From assembly GCF_024171945.1 (NCBI RefSeq), contig NZ_JAMTCR010000006.1:558001-622000 (forward strand): a stretch of 64,000 bases of DNA, in the 5' to 3' direction. Positions within the stretch are counted from its first letter, which is position 1. Each line of letters begins with the position of its first letter. The translations under genes were made by a program, and so were the position numbers. The DNA is from Actinokineospora globicatena. GTDB taxonomy: Bacteria; Actinomycetota; Actinomycetes; Mycobacteriales; Pseudonocardiaceae. Of the stretch, positions 63,406 to 64,000 are shown piece by piece. The notes under the pieces are model-generated. The model had not been told where the DNA came from. It saw nothing but the letters and a program-made list of their open reading frames with translations, and made no database searches.

Positions 63406-64000
63406 TGAGTGTTCTGTCCATCGCGGACGTCTCGGTCGAGCGATCGGGCCTGCCGATCGTGCGCGGCGCGACGGTCGCGGTCGCCAGGGGCGCGGTCACC
63501 GTGCTGCTCGGGGTCAACGGCGCGGGCAAGACCACCCTGCTCGAAGGGGTCTCCGGGGCCATCCCGACCACGGGCGGCCAGATCACCCTGGAGGGTGTGC
63601 GGATCGAGAAGCTGCGGGCCTGGCGCAGGGCGCGCGCCGGGCTCGCTCACGTCGAGCAGAACCGCACCGTGTTCCGCGACATGTCCACTGAGGACAACCT
63701 GCGGGCCGCGTGCGGGCCGGGCGTCGCCGTCGACGAGGTGCTCGAGCTGTTCCCCGAGCTGCGCAAGCAGATCTCCGCCCCGGCCGGGCTGCTCTCCGGC
63801 GGCGAGCAGCAGATGCTGGTGGTCGGCCGCGCGCTGCTGGGCAGGCCAAAGGTCCTGATGATCGACGAGATGTCGCTGGGCCTGGCGCCGATCGTGGTGG
63901 AGCGGCTGGCCCGCGCGGTCCGCCTGCTCGCCGACAGCGGCGTCGGGGTGCTGCTGGTCGAGCAGTTCGCCACCCTCGCACTGGGCATCGCCGACCGCGC
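63406..64000 (+). CDS. LivF-type ABC transporter ATPase, 3' end outside window
   Basis: First 198 residues of a branched-chain-amino-acid-type (LivF) ATP-binding subunit: Walker A GVNGAGKTT, Q-loop region EQNRTVF, signature LSGGEQQML, Walker B VLMIDEMSLGLAP, and His-loop-like VEQF. GTG 63406 is chosen because AAGGA lies about 12 bases before and the family start (VLSIADVSVERSG) follows. It is cut at the window end. Partner permease and binding-protein genes should lie beyond. Confidence 0.9.

Overview
The window is chromosomal DNA from a high-GC, spore- or zoospore-motile actinomycete. The strong G/C third-position bias, the frequent GTG starts, the FliA/WhiG-type sigma factor and the monoderm flagellum (no L- or P-ring genes) all fit. 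A Pseudonocardiales relative such as Actinokineospora, Actinosynnema or Lentzea is my best guess, but this is inference from gene style and not a species call.

Layout. 0-3.7 kb: the end of a chemotaxis operon (cheB, cheR, two CheY-type receivers, two CheC/CheX-type phosphatases). 3.9-7.9 kb: flhA, an FlhF-like gene without a recognisable P-loop, and a small membrane protein. 7.9-12.1 kb: a non-flagellar insert with a HelD-type helicase in two overlapping frames, cystathionine beta-synthase and a frameshifted secreted-protein remnant. 12.1-38.9 kb: the main flagellar cluster. On the minus strand it runs fliA, fliC, fliD-fliS-fliT-like, flgB-flgC-fliE-fliF-fliG-fliH-fliI-fliJ-(NlpC/P60+SLT)-fliK-flgD-flgE, flbD-motA-motB-fliL and fliM-fliN-fliO-fliP-fliQ-fliR-flhB. 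On the plus strand it runs flgN-flgK-flgL-fliW-csrA. 39-43 kb: an APC-type permease and a methyl-accepting chemotaxis protein.

The flagellar units share one promoter-like signal, CTCA-N16-GCCGA, present eight times upstream of flhA, fliM, flbD, flgB, fliD, fliC, flgN and the chemoreceptor. It is the likely target of the FliA sigma factor encoded in the cluster. Several copies abut or lie inside the terminator hairpin of the preceding unit. The flagellin leader carries a GGA hexaloop hairpin plus a GGA-rich Shine-Dalgarno, which fits control by the CsrA/FliW pair encoded about 4 kb away.

43.5-64 kb is mixed and mostly non-flagellar: a PP2C phosphatase, two divergent PAS histidine kinases with an OmpR-type regulator, an XRE/TPR-like regulator, a large secreted M4+M28 protease, a luciferase-like oxidoreductase, an SDR-glycosyltransferase fusion followed by a second glycosyltransferase, an unknown gene divergent from a GntR/UTRA repressor, a copper amine oxidase and the start of a LivF-type ABC ATPase cut by the window end. 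I saw no tRNA, rRNA, CRISPR array, transposase or prophage.
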